From: Sphagnum compactum
Taxonomy: Eukaryota > Bryophyta > Sphagnopsida > Sphagnales
Reading direction: 5' to 3'
NCBI GenBank assembly: GCA_965153455.1
Contig: OZ234497.1
Span: 5,084,001 to 5,148,000 of the forward strand
DNA length: 64,000 nucleotides
Under the pieces are notes generated by a model. It was not told the DNA's origin, made no database searches, and saw nothing but the letters and a program-made list of their open reading frames with translations. A program made the translations under genes and the position numbers. How positions within the stretch are numbered: the first letter of the stretch is position 1; the number at the start of each line of letters is the position of its first letter. Shown here piece by piece: positions 48,057-61,800 of the stretch.

Positions 48057-51000
48057 GTGAGGCTTATTTGCAATTGCACTCCTAATAAACCTTTTTCTTC
48101 ATGGGCCCTGGTTCATCATGTCTCATTGAACCTCATAGTTCACATTGCCCATTTGTCCTTTCGCACACCACCACAACCTCATTTTCCACCCCTTTTTTTA
48201 TGCAAACCGCACACCACCCACCAACTCGCCATACCATTTTAACAAATCATGCACCACCCATTAACTCCCCTTACTAACCCCCGGCCCATCATAAATGTGA
48301 AGCCCCAACCCAACATTTTTTTAATCCCTTTAAATAATGCACATGTAGGACCTTTTCCCCCTTCCACTCTATTAGCCCCTATAATTGCCCATGATTAGAC
48401 CCCCCAACCTACCCCCATTTTCCCAACACACTTACAACTTCCACTTAAAGCCTTTTACCCCATTTATGGGTGTCAATTTACCCTTTGAGGGTTAATAAGT
48501 CACTAACATCCTATCAGGCATATAATCCATCTAATATAAACCTACATGACCATTTCAACTTAATACTTTCCTTTACCCCCAACCCACCTGCATCAACTTA
48601 GGCTTGGGTTTCGGCATTAGATTTCCCTATGTCCTTCCATTTTGGCTTTCATCGTCTTTGATTATATAATCGCATCTCTATTGCTTTATAATGTGATGTA
48701 CAAGTGGCATTTCATTTTTCACTTGATAAGTTGACACGTGATTCCTATGATGTGGCAACTAACATTTGTTCCCCTTGTTACCCCAATGGTGTTTTGTTTT
48801 GCCCCTTCGAGGGGAGGCCATTGGGCATAGGGAAACAAAGATCCAATCAAACATTTTCTAATAAGCAATTGGGAAAACTTACAAGAGATTTTTTTTTATG
48901 GGCCTAAGTTTTAACAACAAGTTCAAGTTTAATGTTTCCTGCACAACATGATCCTCCAATTCATAAACACCTTCTTTGCAATTTAGTCCTTAGACGTACA
49001 AGAGAATACTTTTGAACAACATGCACTTTGGCAACATTTTCTCCTACACCCACGTCCTCCAACACCACCTCAGTTCTCATTGTTTTACATCTTGAATCAA
49101 ATGATGTTTTCCCTTTTTATTTGGAAAATTATGAACTAGATCAGGACCTTGAATATTTCATTTGATTCCTTCAAGTTAACATTCCAATGCATGTTGAATT
49201 TATCTACAAGTGGTCTTTCTGGGATGGTTTTCGAACACCTCCAAAACTCCTTTCACCTAAAAGATTTTTGTGAGTGGATTCCCACAAAGGTTTCAACTTT
49301 GTTCTCATATTGCACAAGGTCACATTCCACATCCAATTGCACATATCCTTGGGGTAACCTGCATTTTAACCATGACCAAGCCCTTAGGTGGAGTTCATCC
49401 CATTGCAATAAAGGAAACATTATGTCAATTCACAAGGCGCGCTTTATGTTTTCAATTTCGAAATGCCTTTGCAACACATTTTTCCCCACATTAATTCAAA
49501 ATAACGACCAAACGTGGATGTGAAATAGTAATCCATGGCATCAAATGCACTTTGGACCTTCACTTCGGTTGGGTTGTTCTCCACTTGGACGTTGCAAATG
49601 CCTTCAATTCGGTGTTAGGAGGGGTCATATTTCAAGAACTTCATGCAATACGTGGGGACATCATACAACTTAATCCCTTTGTTCGTGCATTCTATACATT
49701 TGAATCTCCCCTGTTTTATAGTCAACGTAATCGCAATGGCAATGTCATGGTCATCCCATCTACCATGGAAACTCGTTAAAGTGATCCTTTGGGAGGGGCA
49801 TTATTTGCCTTAATTCATTACATTTAATAGCTAGTTGTTTCCCTTCTTGTCTATTTCCATCCATTATAGATGACACTCACATCATTGGCCCCCCCTCTAT
49901 TATATCTTTTGCATATGAACATTTTCAGATTGAACTTTATGCAATAGGTCTTTCTATCCAACTTTTAAAATGTGTAGCATGGTCCCCCTCTAGCTTGTTG
50001 TTTGACTTTGACACCCTATCCCAATTTAACACACCATTCAAAAGAATCAGAGTCTTGGTGGTTCCATTAAACACTTCATCATTCAAATCATCCTTTATCA
50101 AAATACCTTACTAGAAGATGTTTAACATGTTGATCTTCTCACTAGACTAGGTGATGTGTAAGTAGCCTTTGGAATTCTAACTCATTATTATGTGCAATGA
50201 CCATTATATCTAGCACACCACCCTTTCCCACCTTCATAAATTCCCTTGTTTCATTTGATTCCTCCTTCTTTCAAGTGTTTATATACCTATTGGGTTTAGG
50301 GTCCTTTGATGGCCCTAAAGGATTTTGAGTTCGTAAATAAGCCTTATTCCCAATATCTCTTGGTGGCATTAGGTTCATATCAACATCCCTCATCGTCCCA
50401 ATAGCCTATTTAGGGAGTTGGGCCCTTGTAACTTTAATAATAGTGACTAGATTCATGGTTGACCAACATCCCTTCCTTTTTGAAGCTGTAGCGTGAATCA
50501 ACAACAACACCTTTCCTTTCCAACAACATTTCAAGGTAGCATGTGATTTTTTTACCACTTTTAACACGAGCATGTCTTCCTCCTTTTAAACAATTCATTA
50601 AACAACAAATGATTCATCTTCAAGATTCCATTTTAGAGCATTTACACCATCACACCCTCTTTAGCATGTTCTCTAATGGGATACTTGAAGCCCATTATGT
50701 TTGAATTATATCATGTTCTGGGCCTAAGGTGGGCGTTCGGTTTATTACTTGATCAATTTTCTTAACCTTTTGATTATTTTCTTTAATTTTTTCCACAATG
50801 CTTCGAATGTAGCTCAAACTATCACATCTTTCAATTGCAGGCCTCCTTTGATGTGTGTGCACACATCCCATCAACCTTATGGGTATCCATTTTTTATGTT
50901 ATGCCCATGGTAATTAACGCACGAGGACCCATGATGTAGTGTGTAACACTTTTGCCGGCATTGAGTGAGATGCCGACTTTCACATGGGATAAGAACAACT

Positions 51001-51560
51001 ACATGTGTTTCCTTTATCCACTTTCAATTCCTCCCGTTAATGAGTCAACATTATGTTCACCAAAATGGAATTTGCACTTTAACTAATGTTGTCATAGTTG
51101 AGATTGCAGATCTATTTCCGCCAATCTTGCATTACTTAAAGATTTGTTGCTTCCATTGCAACTCAAGCCAAAAAAAGAAGCTATCGCAATCAACACCCCA
51201 CTTATCAATACCTCCTTTTAATAATTGAAATATTTGGATGTTTACACAAAAAGATTCGATGCGTTTTTACATGAGTGTGCCAATGTTATTTGGAGCGTAA
51301 AAAATGCAAAAGTCCCCTTTTTTATCTTGGTTACTTTTCTTCGTCAAAAAATTTCAATTATGTTGGGAAAGATGCAAGCATCCTCCATCTTAAATTGGGC
51401 AGCAACGATAGGCCTAACTACTTCCCAACTTCCACCCCTTTAGGACACCCCCCTCCGCCACAATTGACCACACAACCCCATCGCCATAGTTGACCTATTC
51501 CGAGGTGTTGGTTGTTGAGATGGAGAGTTTTTGACACCTAGTTTGTAATAACTTAACGCC
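48057..51560 (+). mobile_element. Degenerate REL-endonuclease-type non-LTR retroelement (copy C, longest)
   Basis: Plus-strand remnants in order: GMVFEHLQNSF near 49,205-49,245; LGGVHPIAIKETLCQ, then TRRALCFQFRNAFATHF, near 49,385-49,490; RT motif A as VVLHLDVANAFNSV near 49,570-49,610; motif B as SDPLGGALFAL near 49,780 (G to S at the first position); motif C as IDDTHIIGPP near 49,867; QNGICTLTNVVIVE near 51,073, which corresponds to the nuclease-like TLVDVVIA of copy A; and a conserved tail WSVKN, then LVTFLRQKISIM, then MQASSILNWAATIGLTTSQL, near 51,290-51,440. Interrupted by many stops. It is collinear with copy B (minus, 27-29.1 kb), and its 3' tail with copy D at 314-662. Confidence 0.75.
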
Positions 51561-52356
51561 CTTTGAATTATCCCTTTTTTTAAAACCTATGTACATTTTT
51601 TGAATAAGTGGTGTTTTATAAATAAAAGCTTTACAGGGTTTTGATGTTATGTACTTCTAAACCTGGTGTGTAAGACATGCTAGGTAGTATCTACTATGTT
51701 GGATTCACCATGAAATGATAAAAGGAATAAAACTAAAAGAGTAGACTAACCCTAATGCCATCCCATTTACACAAAAGGGGGAAAATTTGACTTTGCATGT
51801 GACATGGCAATGCCAAAGGGGATAAATGTGTTGGGATATCTTAAATATTTTCATTATTTGGGGGAAAATTCGACATTGCATATGACATGGCATTGCCAAA
51901 GGGGGACAAATGTGTTGGGATATCTTAACCAATAAATATCATCATAATCATTATTGGGATGATATCATAATAATCAATAAATAATAATATTATAATTATA
52001 ATCATAATATTATTATAATTATAATTATCGAGTTAGGGTGGAGTAAGGAGGTTAGTTTGACCCCTTGATTCAAAGGGTTAATCAGTTGACCTCATGTTCA
52101 AAATTACCCAAAATCATCAGGCAGCACCAAAGCATTCCCAAAAATGCCAAATTTTTTCAAACATCAGGATTTTTCCAAAAGTGACCAAAAATTTCTGGGC
52201 AGAAATGAAAAAAGAAGCTTTCAACCTTTACAATTTCCCCTTGGCAGACAAAAAATTTCAAAAAACTGCCCGAAAATTCAAAACTTTTTCTTTTGGGGAG
52301 CATTCCTGGAAAAAAATTCTCCCAAATCTGTCCAACAGTTTCTTACCCTTAATGTT
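51561..52356. other. Intergenic DNA upstream of DNA-PKcs
   Basis: No gene recognised. It contains the 84-bp tandem duplication at 51,777-51,928 and an ATAAT-rich stretch at about 51,940-52,030. Confidence 0.5.
51777..51928. repeat. Tandem duplication, period about 84 bp
   Basis: Both units read gggggaaaatt.gac.ttgca, then gacatggca.tgccaaaggg, then aaatgtgttgggatatctta. They differ at a few positions. Confidence 0.85.
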
Positions 52357-52426
52357 GGGTTTTAGGGTTTAGGGTTTAGGGGTTATTTTCAAAGGAAGAG
52401 GGGGTAGGGTTTTCCTTAAACCCTAA
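52357..52426. promoter_or_regulatory. Telo-box / telomere-type repeats in the DNA-PKcs upstream region
   Basis: ggttttagggtttagggttt gives three consecutive TTTAGGG units at 52,357-52,384. A further inverse copy, ttaaaccctaacc, lies near 52,415. They are about 410-475 bp upstream of the DNA-PKcs start codon. In plants AAACCCTAA (telo-box) elements occur in promoters of genes active in cycling cells; a role here is inference. Confidence 0.5.
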
Positions 52427-52831
52427 CCTAATTTGCGGGGTCTCCATAAGCAAGAGTTTATGTCTCTCGCTTGCTTCGCTGCATCCACAACTCCCGCTCA
52501 ATTCAATGATCCTCCCACGGTATACATTACAAATATTCTCCGAGTTTTTGATAAATTCGGGGAATTCCGGAAGAATTGTTGGTCCAACTAAAATAATTCT
52601 GCAGAAGTTTCAGCAATTTTTTTTCACAATCGGTTTCCCTTCCTCCATCACAGCTTGTGTCTCTGGAGTGAGTCTTCTTGGAGTTGTTGCAGAGTTGCTC
52701 CAGGTTTTGGAATTGTCGTCGTCGTCGTCGTCGTCAATTTGAACCCCATTTGAACCCAATTCGAGAAAATGGTTTCGGTATCGAAATCCTCCATGCTGAA
52801 GAAGAAGAACTAGGAGTGGGTTTGGGAAAAA

Positions 52832-55800
52832 ATGGAGAAGAAGCTGGAGGATTGCTTGGCTGCACTAAGGGATGCAGCGGAGGAGTCGGTGAGCAGCAGA
52901 GGAGGAGGAGGCTCATACGACTACGACAACCTCTCTCTGTTTGTGAGCGATCTCTCCGACATTTGCAAGGAATTGGTAGGGTCTTCAGAAGAACATACGT
53001 CTTTCGCTGTTGCAATTCTGTTCGATGAAGAGATTGGCGTTTTCAGTATTCTGGAATGCATCATGCGAATCCGCGACAAGAATGTTGCAAAAGCCCGTGA
53101 AGACTGTTTGAAATTCGTTGAAGCTTTTGTCAAGCAAATTGGAGGACGTGCTCTTCCCCATGCAGCATTTCTGAAGGTGAGTGAGTGAATGAAATGAGTT
53201 TCTTCTTCTTCTTTTGCTCTTTTTTGCTTTTGTGTTTTAGGGTGCAGGGTTCTGAAGACGAAGAATTCTTGGTGCTTTTGTTTATTAACAGTGTGGCTGA
53301 TGGGTGGGTGGGTGGGTGTCTGTCTCTGTCTAATATGCCTTCTTGCTTGCCAGGAACATTGTCTGAGAATTTTCCGGAGAGATGATGTCAAAGGTGTCCA
53401 AGCAGCAGCATTGAAGCCCCTTACTGTGCTGCTGGAATGGAGCATTTCGCACTCGAAGCAGCCTCCCAACTTCTCGGTGGATTGGGGACTTGCCAATGTG
53501 CTGATTGTCGAGTTTCGGCAAGCAAAATCACATGGAACATGTGCTTGAAATATTTCTCACCCTTTTTCCTGCTTTCAAGATCTATGTACATATGATGTTG
53601 ATGATCTAGGTTCCCATCAGTCCTCTTGCTATGGTGAATCAATCCATCAATTCATTAGAATCAGATCTACTCTTGAATTCCTTGTGGTGAGTTTTTCTCA
53701 TCATCATCAAAGGTAATGTCTGCTGCTTTTTCAGCCTCTTCATTGTAGTAACTTCATCAGTATCTTCTTCTTCTTCTTCTTCTTCTTCTTCCTCTTCCTC
53801 CTCCTTCTCCTCCTTTTCCTCCTCTTTTATGTCTTCCTCTTTGTGTAAAGTGATTGTGCTCCATTTTGGAAAAAGACGGTGGAGAACAGAAGACAACACC
53901 CTGATGATTCCTTCATAATTTGCCATTGTTATGATGATCTGAGCCCAAGTTCAATACCTGGAAGAAAGTGGGTGGTTTTTTCTTAAACTTTTTTGTGTGC
54001 ATGTCGTGGTGGGGGGGGGATCTTGTAGTGAGATCGCACATTATTGTGCTGCTTGGGTACTTGGTTGAGAGTTTCAAGACTGCATTCAGTGAGGACCAGG
54101 TGAACCAACTCTTGCAGCTTTGTCTGAACACACTGGAAGCACAGTTACAACAACCCTCACACACGCTCCTGGCAGGAGCGATGAAGTGTCTTGACTCGCT
54201 GCTCACTTGGTTTGATGATGAACTTCCTGCAGGAGGTAACAATATGTGCAATTGGCAATTGGTGGTTTTTTTTCCTTTTGGGGGGGCAGGGGGGGCAGGG
54301 GGGGACATGATCACAGTTTTCCCTTGTGCATATAGGGTGGTGGGGTTGTCCTGTTGGGAAGCTGTCTCTTCATTTGGACCATGCACAGATAGATGGATAT
54401 CTGAGGAGAAATGATGGGCTAAAACAACTTGCAGGTTCTGTGGTGAATTCGCGGAGGTGCTTTGAATATATTGAGCAAGTATTGTGGCCTCGTGAAGACC
54501 TAAAGAGATATGAGGCGTTGAGAGGTATATCCTTGCACACTGTTGGAATTTCCCACTACAGCATTTGCCTTTTGGAATTGCATGCAAGAGAAGTTGTAGA
54601 GATTTTTCTCATCTTTTAAGTAACTGCAAATTTGGACTCTCAAGCTGTGTGCATTTTAAGTTGCTTTTGTTTTGGAACTGGTACTAACCTGTCTTCTCCT
54701 GAGCAGTTACACTGAGGTTGTTGTCAAGGCATATGAACCTGTTCACTCTTAGATTTCTTGAAGAAGGCCCAAGAAACCTCAAATGGCTACAAAGCTACTG
54801 GTACTCAGTTCCTTTGATCCTTTTTTGTAAGTGCTGGAACTAGTTTGTTGTAAAGGAGACAACAGCGACCTGAGAAGAATGAAGTTCTAATAAAAGGAAG
54901 ACCTTTGACTTCACACGTTGGTTGTTAACTTGGCATGTTGCTGCAGCACCCACACAAATGCAGTTCTGAGGGATGCAGCTCTTCCAGCTTATGATCGGTT
55001 TCTTGTTCATGTAAAAAGTCTGAAGCCATGATGCTTTGCTGAATCTGGGTTTCAATTGTTTGTTTTGACCACATGGGCAGGATTCCCTAACCTTGGATAT
55101 GCCATCTGTTTGAGGAAGGGCTTGACTGTTTCTTCATTTCTGTGCCTGTGAGCTTTGGAAACTCAATGTGACTTGTGTGTTATGATGTTGGTAACTGCAG
55201 GGAGCTAGGGCTCTTGTATCTGATAAGAGAGTGCAAAATGCCCAGCAAGTTTATACAGTAAGTGGCTATGAAGTCAAATTTTCAAAACAGAAACTGCAAA
55301 GTCTGCAGCTCATGGTAGTTGGTTCAGTTTCAACTTCAGCAACACGGAAGAGATACCATTTGAATTGACATCATTTTTTTGTATTTGTATGCAGTGTTTT
55401 ATTCGTGATGCATTAGAAGTTCTGAACTCTCAAGGTGTGGATCCAATGCGGGTCTCTCTTGCAATACGCACAATTGGGAAATTAGCTGCACCAATTGCCA
55501 AATTTTCAGGCAAAGGCAGTCTCAAGGAGGCTTTCCATCGACTTCAACCTTTTGGTGGCTCATTGAGGTATAAATCCCTGAACAAAATGAAGCATGATAC
55601 TCTAAAACACCCAAATTGCAAACCTGAAAGATGTGAAAGTGATGGCTTTCTACCATGCTTGAGGGAGTTGAGGAACAGTAATGGTCAGAATGGTGGTCAC
55701 CTGTAACCACCTTCATGGGAGTGCTCACTCCAGTAGTGGGACTGAACTTGAAACCAGTGTTCTCACAAGCATATAAGGAACTGGATGGACCATGGTTTTC

Positions 55801-58800
55801 GTACTGGTGATGCTTTCGATAAATTGCCTGCACAGGGCTGGAGAGGCACGCAATGGGTCACTAGGACATGCTGTTACTCTCGTGGGGGCCTTTGCAGATA
55901 TTGTCTTCCACTTGGATGATGTTGAAGATTTCATGGTTTACTTCATTGCTGAGGTTTGTTTTAACTCTGAGTGACTCTGGTTTCAGAAAAGTAACAGGTA
56001 TGACCTGCTCCTTAGCAATTGGATTCTTGCTCATTTTTGTAGTTGAGAACTCAGTGGGGAGATCTAGGTTCATTCTTGAGTATGCACTCATTGAGCTTTG
56101 ATTACATAGATGGTTGTAGTTTTTGTCTCATGGTATTGTTTGTGATACAAAAGGAGTGTTTGTGTTGCAGGTCACTGGCAACATCTACTATCAAGTCCCA
56201 CAACTTTTTCCCAAGCAGAAGCAGGCTGTTTACACAACACTTCGCAGTCTCTTCAAGGCATTGCATTCCAAAGGAGCTTTCTTTACCTTGTTCTTGAATA
56301 CCGTAGGTGGGTGTGATTGTTGTGCACTTCTGAAAGCAAAAGGGTTCAGAGGCTCATACATGTAACGTACTGCATTTTGCTCACTGCATGGAATCTAAAC
56401 TTGAGAATGTCTTTCCAGAGGTGGATGATTCTCTACAAGCATGTGGATATGGTAGTTTTCATACTTTCAGCAAGAGTTGGTCTTGTGAAGACCGCTGCTG
56501 TGGTCAACCTTCACCACATTAAATTGGTTTTCTGAAGGTTGGTTTTCTCTTGGTTATTTGTTGGCTCTTTTTGTAGTTTGGTCTTCTCTGGAGAGATCAA
56601 TGGAGCCAGTGGAAACTGCACCTGGTGAGGCGGAGGGGCAACTATGGCACCATTATGTTGACCTCTGGTTTCATCTCCTGGATTTCTCTGTGGATGAGAA
56701 ACATGCAAATGCACAGAACAGTGAAGGAGAAGATGATGAAGAAGAAGGCTCCAAAGAACTTGTCTCCACTGATATAGGAGATGTGGGCATTGATACTGGC
56801 CGTTTAAGAGAGTCTATGTTTGATGCAATCTTGCATTGTGTTATTAAAGCCATGAGAGAGCTTAACTTGAAATACCGAGTGAAGCCCACTGGCTCCAGTG
56901 CTCCCTCAGGTATGTGCAGTAAACCTCAGTGATGTACATCATACACAAGTGTCAAAAGATTATGTTACAGGTTTTTGGTAGTTTTTGAAGATTGTTCCAG
57001 GAAAATTCTCTCCAATCATGCAACTGAAAACAATTTTTTTTTGTCCTTGCATGCCATCGCACATTTGACTGGTACCTTCAATTCCTGTAGTTGTTTGAGG
57101 TGTGGAGTTATATTTTAGCTCAGGAGAGTTGAGATAAGTCTTTCATAGTCGCCTACAGTAGCACTTGGTCGTTTGAAGAATCATGCTCTTTTCTCTTGTT
57201 CCTTGATGACTGTAGAGGATACAGAGGTGGGTGCAATGGAACCAGAAACTGAAATGGATGCAATTGAGCCATTGAATCCCTTGCACATGCGGAAGTTTCT
57301 CAATTTGGTAAGCAAACACTTTTCCTTCCAAAGAAAACAACACACTGTTCACTGACTCTATTGCACACTAAGCGTATAATCACTGATTGATTTGTAGTAG
57401 ATTTGACCTACATGTGCAACCAAGTTGGTTGACACAGATGGCAGTCCTGTATACTGTGTGATGAGCTGAAATCTGGGAATGTGGATGCCTGACCGGTAGA
57501 CGTATTGTAGCTTTCAAGATCCTCAGCAACCATTATGCCACTCTTTCCTTTCATTATAAAACATACCTGTATTGCAGCATTTCTTGTTTGCTCCATTTGT
57601 TTTCTGCCTGGTGATTGATCTTCTGCAATTGAGGGTGCCTGAGCTGAAGGAGGCCTGATTTTACTAGATATGCTTTGGTGAAACAGGTGGAATTTGTGCA
57701 AGATCTACTTTCAGGGTGAGATCTCAAACTCAAGAGTAGGCTCAATGAAGATTTTGCATTGGAGCTCTAGTTGTTATATATCTGTTCAGAGATGTGCATA
57801 TCGTTTCTAGTTTTATGTCAACTCTAATTCCACCTGGTTGAGCTTCCCAGGGTTCTTCATCTGACCAAACAACTTCTGAATCTTTAGCTGTGAATCAGCT
57901 CCCTTGTTGCGATTCTGATAAGGGGTTTTTTTGTCCTTGGCATATTTGGGTATGGAAAGTCCATTTGCAAATCTGTTTCTAAAGTGGACTTATCCTTTTG
58001 GTCGCACTATCATCGAGCTCTCAAGTGGATATCCTCTTATCAGTGGCTTCTACAAGCTGTTGGCAGTCACCATAAAATTGGCAGACTCCAAGAATTATTT
58101 TCTTCCAGGTTGTTTGACAAGTTCTGGTGGTGACAACATGCAAGTATCTCAGGATATTGAAGTTGATATCAATGGCAGCAGTAATGTAAGCATCATTCCA
58201 ACCTACTTCTGAAGAGAGTGGTTTGCTTTATCATGTTTCTTCTTTTCTAGTCTCTTGTTGGCTGATGACATGGAAGAGACTGGGGGGGTGTGAAAGAATT
58301 TGGATTCGACAGAAATTAACATTCCACCTGAAAAAACCTCCACCATGATGCCTCATTGGTTCAGGCAGGAGCATTTGTTTCTCGTGAAGATCGGCACTTA
58401 TGCATGGAACTTTTTCGCAAGTATTTGCGAGAGGTATTGGTAGCCAGCAAGCGATACAAACTGGAGCTTCTAGCTGCCTGCCTTAGGCTATGCCTATCTG
58501 CACCTCCGACCCTGATTGAAATTGATCCTTTGATTCAACCTATTCACAATGCTCTCAAGATTGGACTTCGATATCCTGAAAGCACTTGTGTTTTTTCTGT
58601 TGACTTTGGATCTGATGTCACATGTGTATATCTATCATGCTATATTCTACTCACATAATGGAATTTATAGTACAAAAGATGCGAGAAAATATGTCCCCAT
58701 TTTGTGCACTGGAATTCCAATGGTCTTAGGGGGCTAAAAGATGAAAACATTAATGCCAAACACACTCAAGACTGGCAGGATGTGACAGAGGAATCAGTTT

Positions 58801-61800
58801 TGCACTTAGAATGTGAAGTGGTGAAAGTGTTAGATTTCTAACTTCCCCTCCCCATAGGAAGGAAAAAAGCAAAAGAGATTTGGATTGATGATCCTTGACC
58901 GACACTTCATAAACATACCCACCTTTGGGAGCGGTGGCAATGGATGCACTGGAGCGGTGGCAAATGATGTTCCCTAAAGAACTTCAGAGGTGGCTCCCTC
59001 AAATTGTTCCTTGCTTCAATGACTATTTGGTCCAGGTGGAAACTACAGAGGTGTCTGAATCAGAGAATGTTGTAGATTCCCCAGCTGCTGCAAGTAAATC
59101 TGCCAGTGTAGGGACCATTTCACGAGCTCAACTGATGCGAATCAGGCAAGCCAGAATCAAGGAAGCACAGGTAAAAAAAAACCTACATTACTCGTTCTCT
59201 TTTTTTTTCCATCGTGAGAATGGAGATTTCTCTATTCTTATGAAAGATATTTTTTTTCCATCAAGTATACGTTGCTATGGGGAAAATAACAAGGTGGGGA
59301 AGATAAACTTGTGTCCCTGGTTTTTTTGGGTGTTGCAGCCTGGACCCTTTGAGCTTGTCCAAGTGAGAGTACAGAAGTTTTTGGGACGCATTGGGGGCTT
59401 TGCCCACTTGCTAGTCTCGAGTGTTGATTTGCTTCAGCTAGCTGGTACTGGAGGTTTGGCATGGGACCCTGTTGATCGAGTGAAATTTACTCTTCCATTC
59501 CGGGACATGAAGCCTGACATTTGGCTAGGTAATTAGATTTGCATCCTAAGACTTTGGTTTTCTTCTTTTCTCCATTGTTATTATTGTTTGTTCTAGCTAG
59601 CCAGTGACAGGAGTCTTGATACATTTTCATCATCAGACTCGTTGCTCCCAAGAATAGTGGAGCTTGCACTCTCTTCAAGTGATCGGCGGACTAAAGTAAC
59701 TGCAAGTGAGCTTCTGCATGCAATCTGTCTGCTTATGCTTGGAATTGCTGCCAAGGGACCAGCCCGTCGTCGAAATGAAGAATTGCCATCAGTATGTTGT
59801 TTTATGGCCTTGAACAAAAAGCACCCTTCGATTAGATTAGATTAGATTAGATCTTCTGTTTTCATTTGACAGTTTCTGTTTTCATTTGCCCTCCAGAGTC
59901 CTATGGTTTCCTGCAATGTAGACCCAAGCTTGATGATAAGCTTATTATTCATTGGCATCAGTAAGTTTGTTCTTCATTTGTGGGTGGGAGACTAGGTGAT
60001 CTGAAGCTGTGTGTAAATGCGAGTTTGTGATAACAGAATGCTGTTGTATCTGAATGTCCCACAGGTTCACTTTGACAAGCTTTACCGTCAATTGTTTCCA
60101 GCCATCTTGCAGCTTGCAACAGATGTTGAACTGGTAAATTTTGGAAAGATTCTTGTATCCAGTGCTTGCAACTATGGTTGTTCGTAGGCGTTGAATGCAT
60201 TCCAACTTGGACCTGATTGTATTCTCACCACCCCTAGTGGATTTTTCAACCACAGGTAACAAGGCAGCTCTTCAGAGAGTTTGCAAAGCAGCTCACACAC
60301 TGGCTCACTAGCAATCAGCAGAAGGAGAATCCTGAAACTATGGCCCTTCTTGATGCAATTTTAGATGGGCTTGTTGACCCAGAAAATGGCTCCCTCAGGT
60401 CCATGCCCCTCTACCCCTGTGCTCAAATGTTTTCTCATGAAACTAATTGTACAAAAGCAGCAAATCCACCAACGGAACCTCAAAAGACAGAATGAAGGAT
60501 GCACAACTGAAAGGTAGAGAGCAATGCAAGGTTTGAAGGGTAGAGCTGAAGAGGTTGGATACTTACAAGATGCTTAATTTATGTACTCACATTTTAACAC
60601 TCAATCTCTTTGATGTTGCGAATGCAGGGAGTTCTGTGCAGATTGTTTTGCTGAGTTTATGCGCTGGTCTGTTCGGCATGCCCCCCCTGAGGTTACTGGC
60701 TCACCTGTCGGGTTCCCTTTGTATAATGATGATGCACTTTGTGGTTATAGCCTAGATCTGTTTGAATAATACAGTTTTATACTTCTTGTCTTGCCATACC
60801 TTGTGGCTATAGACTGTCTCAGTTCTGATAGAAAGCTGTATCAAGAAGGGATTGCAGGAGGAGAAAGACTATTTCCTGTGTCTTTATGGTTGGCAAGGAA
60901 GAAGATGTCAGGAGCTTAAAGAACTAAACCAACCGAAGTGGTGGATCTTGGCAGGCTGATAACTTTGCAAATGTGACCTCAATGTTAAGAAGGGTGTACA
61001 ATCGGATGGACCACCCAAACCCATATCGCAGACTTGGTGCAGCAATGGCAGCATATTGCATGTACCCAGTTCTGAGAGAAAATGGAGCCATTGTGGACCG
61101 CCACATATTTGAAATTCTATTCTTCTGCATCAAGAGCTTGAGGCTCGCTGAAACTGATGATGAACAAATTGGTCTCTCTTGTCACCTTCCTGTTAGGGTG
61201 CCCCCTCATTGCGTCCACTATATCTTGTATCTTATTCTTGAGTTATGCAGTTGGGGTTGACACTAATTGATGGTGTGTGGTGTATCATCACATCTTTTAT
61301 GTGCAGGCACAGTGAAGCAATTGAGCAAATCGCTTGACCTTTTGCAGAGGTTGATCCAGCGGAACATTACTGCCTTGCAACGCAAACGAAAAGACAGGCT
61401 TTTGTTTTTGTCTTTGGGCGATTTCTTGGAGTGGCTCTTCCATCAAACAGGACAGATAAATGAAAAATGCCGCAACAAGTGCATGAATCTCTTCAGCTCC
61501 ATCTGTCTACTCTCACCTGGTAATAGCAATGCTGTCGTTACTGTGACTCTCTGCTGTGAGCATTTCATATTCATTTTCTTATTTCTTCTATTTTGTACTT
61601 AGTATCTGATGGCATTTCTCTCATGCATGCAGAGGGGTCATCTGCAAGTTGGGTCCAAGCCAAGATTTTCTCGGGTGCCCATTTCTATCAATCCCTGAAG
61701 CCTTTTGATTTGGAAATGGAGTACACCATACTGCCTGAGAAACACTTGTTGTCTTTGCAACCAATGCAGTTGTGGCTCACACATTTGATGCGGACCTTGC

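Noticed and set aside
52094-52372. 92-codon plus-strand frame upstream of DNA-PKcs
   Set aside because: Low-complexity, ends in the telomere-type repeat, and is not in phase with the DNA-PKcs start; no family resemblance.
53639-53926. Minus-strand open frame rich in Glu
   Set aside because: It is the translation of a (TTC)n tract inside a DNA-PKcs intron.
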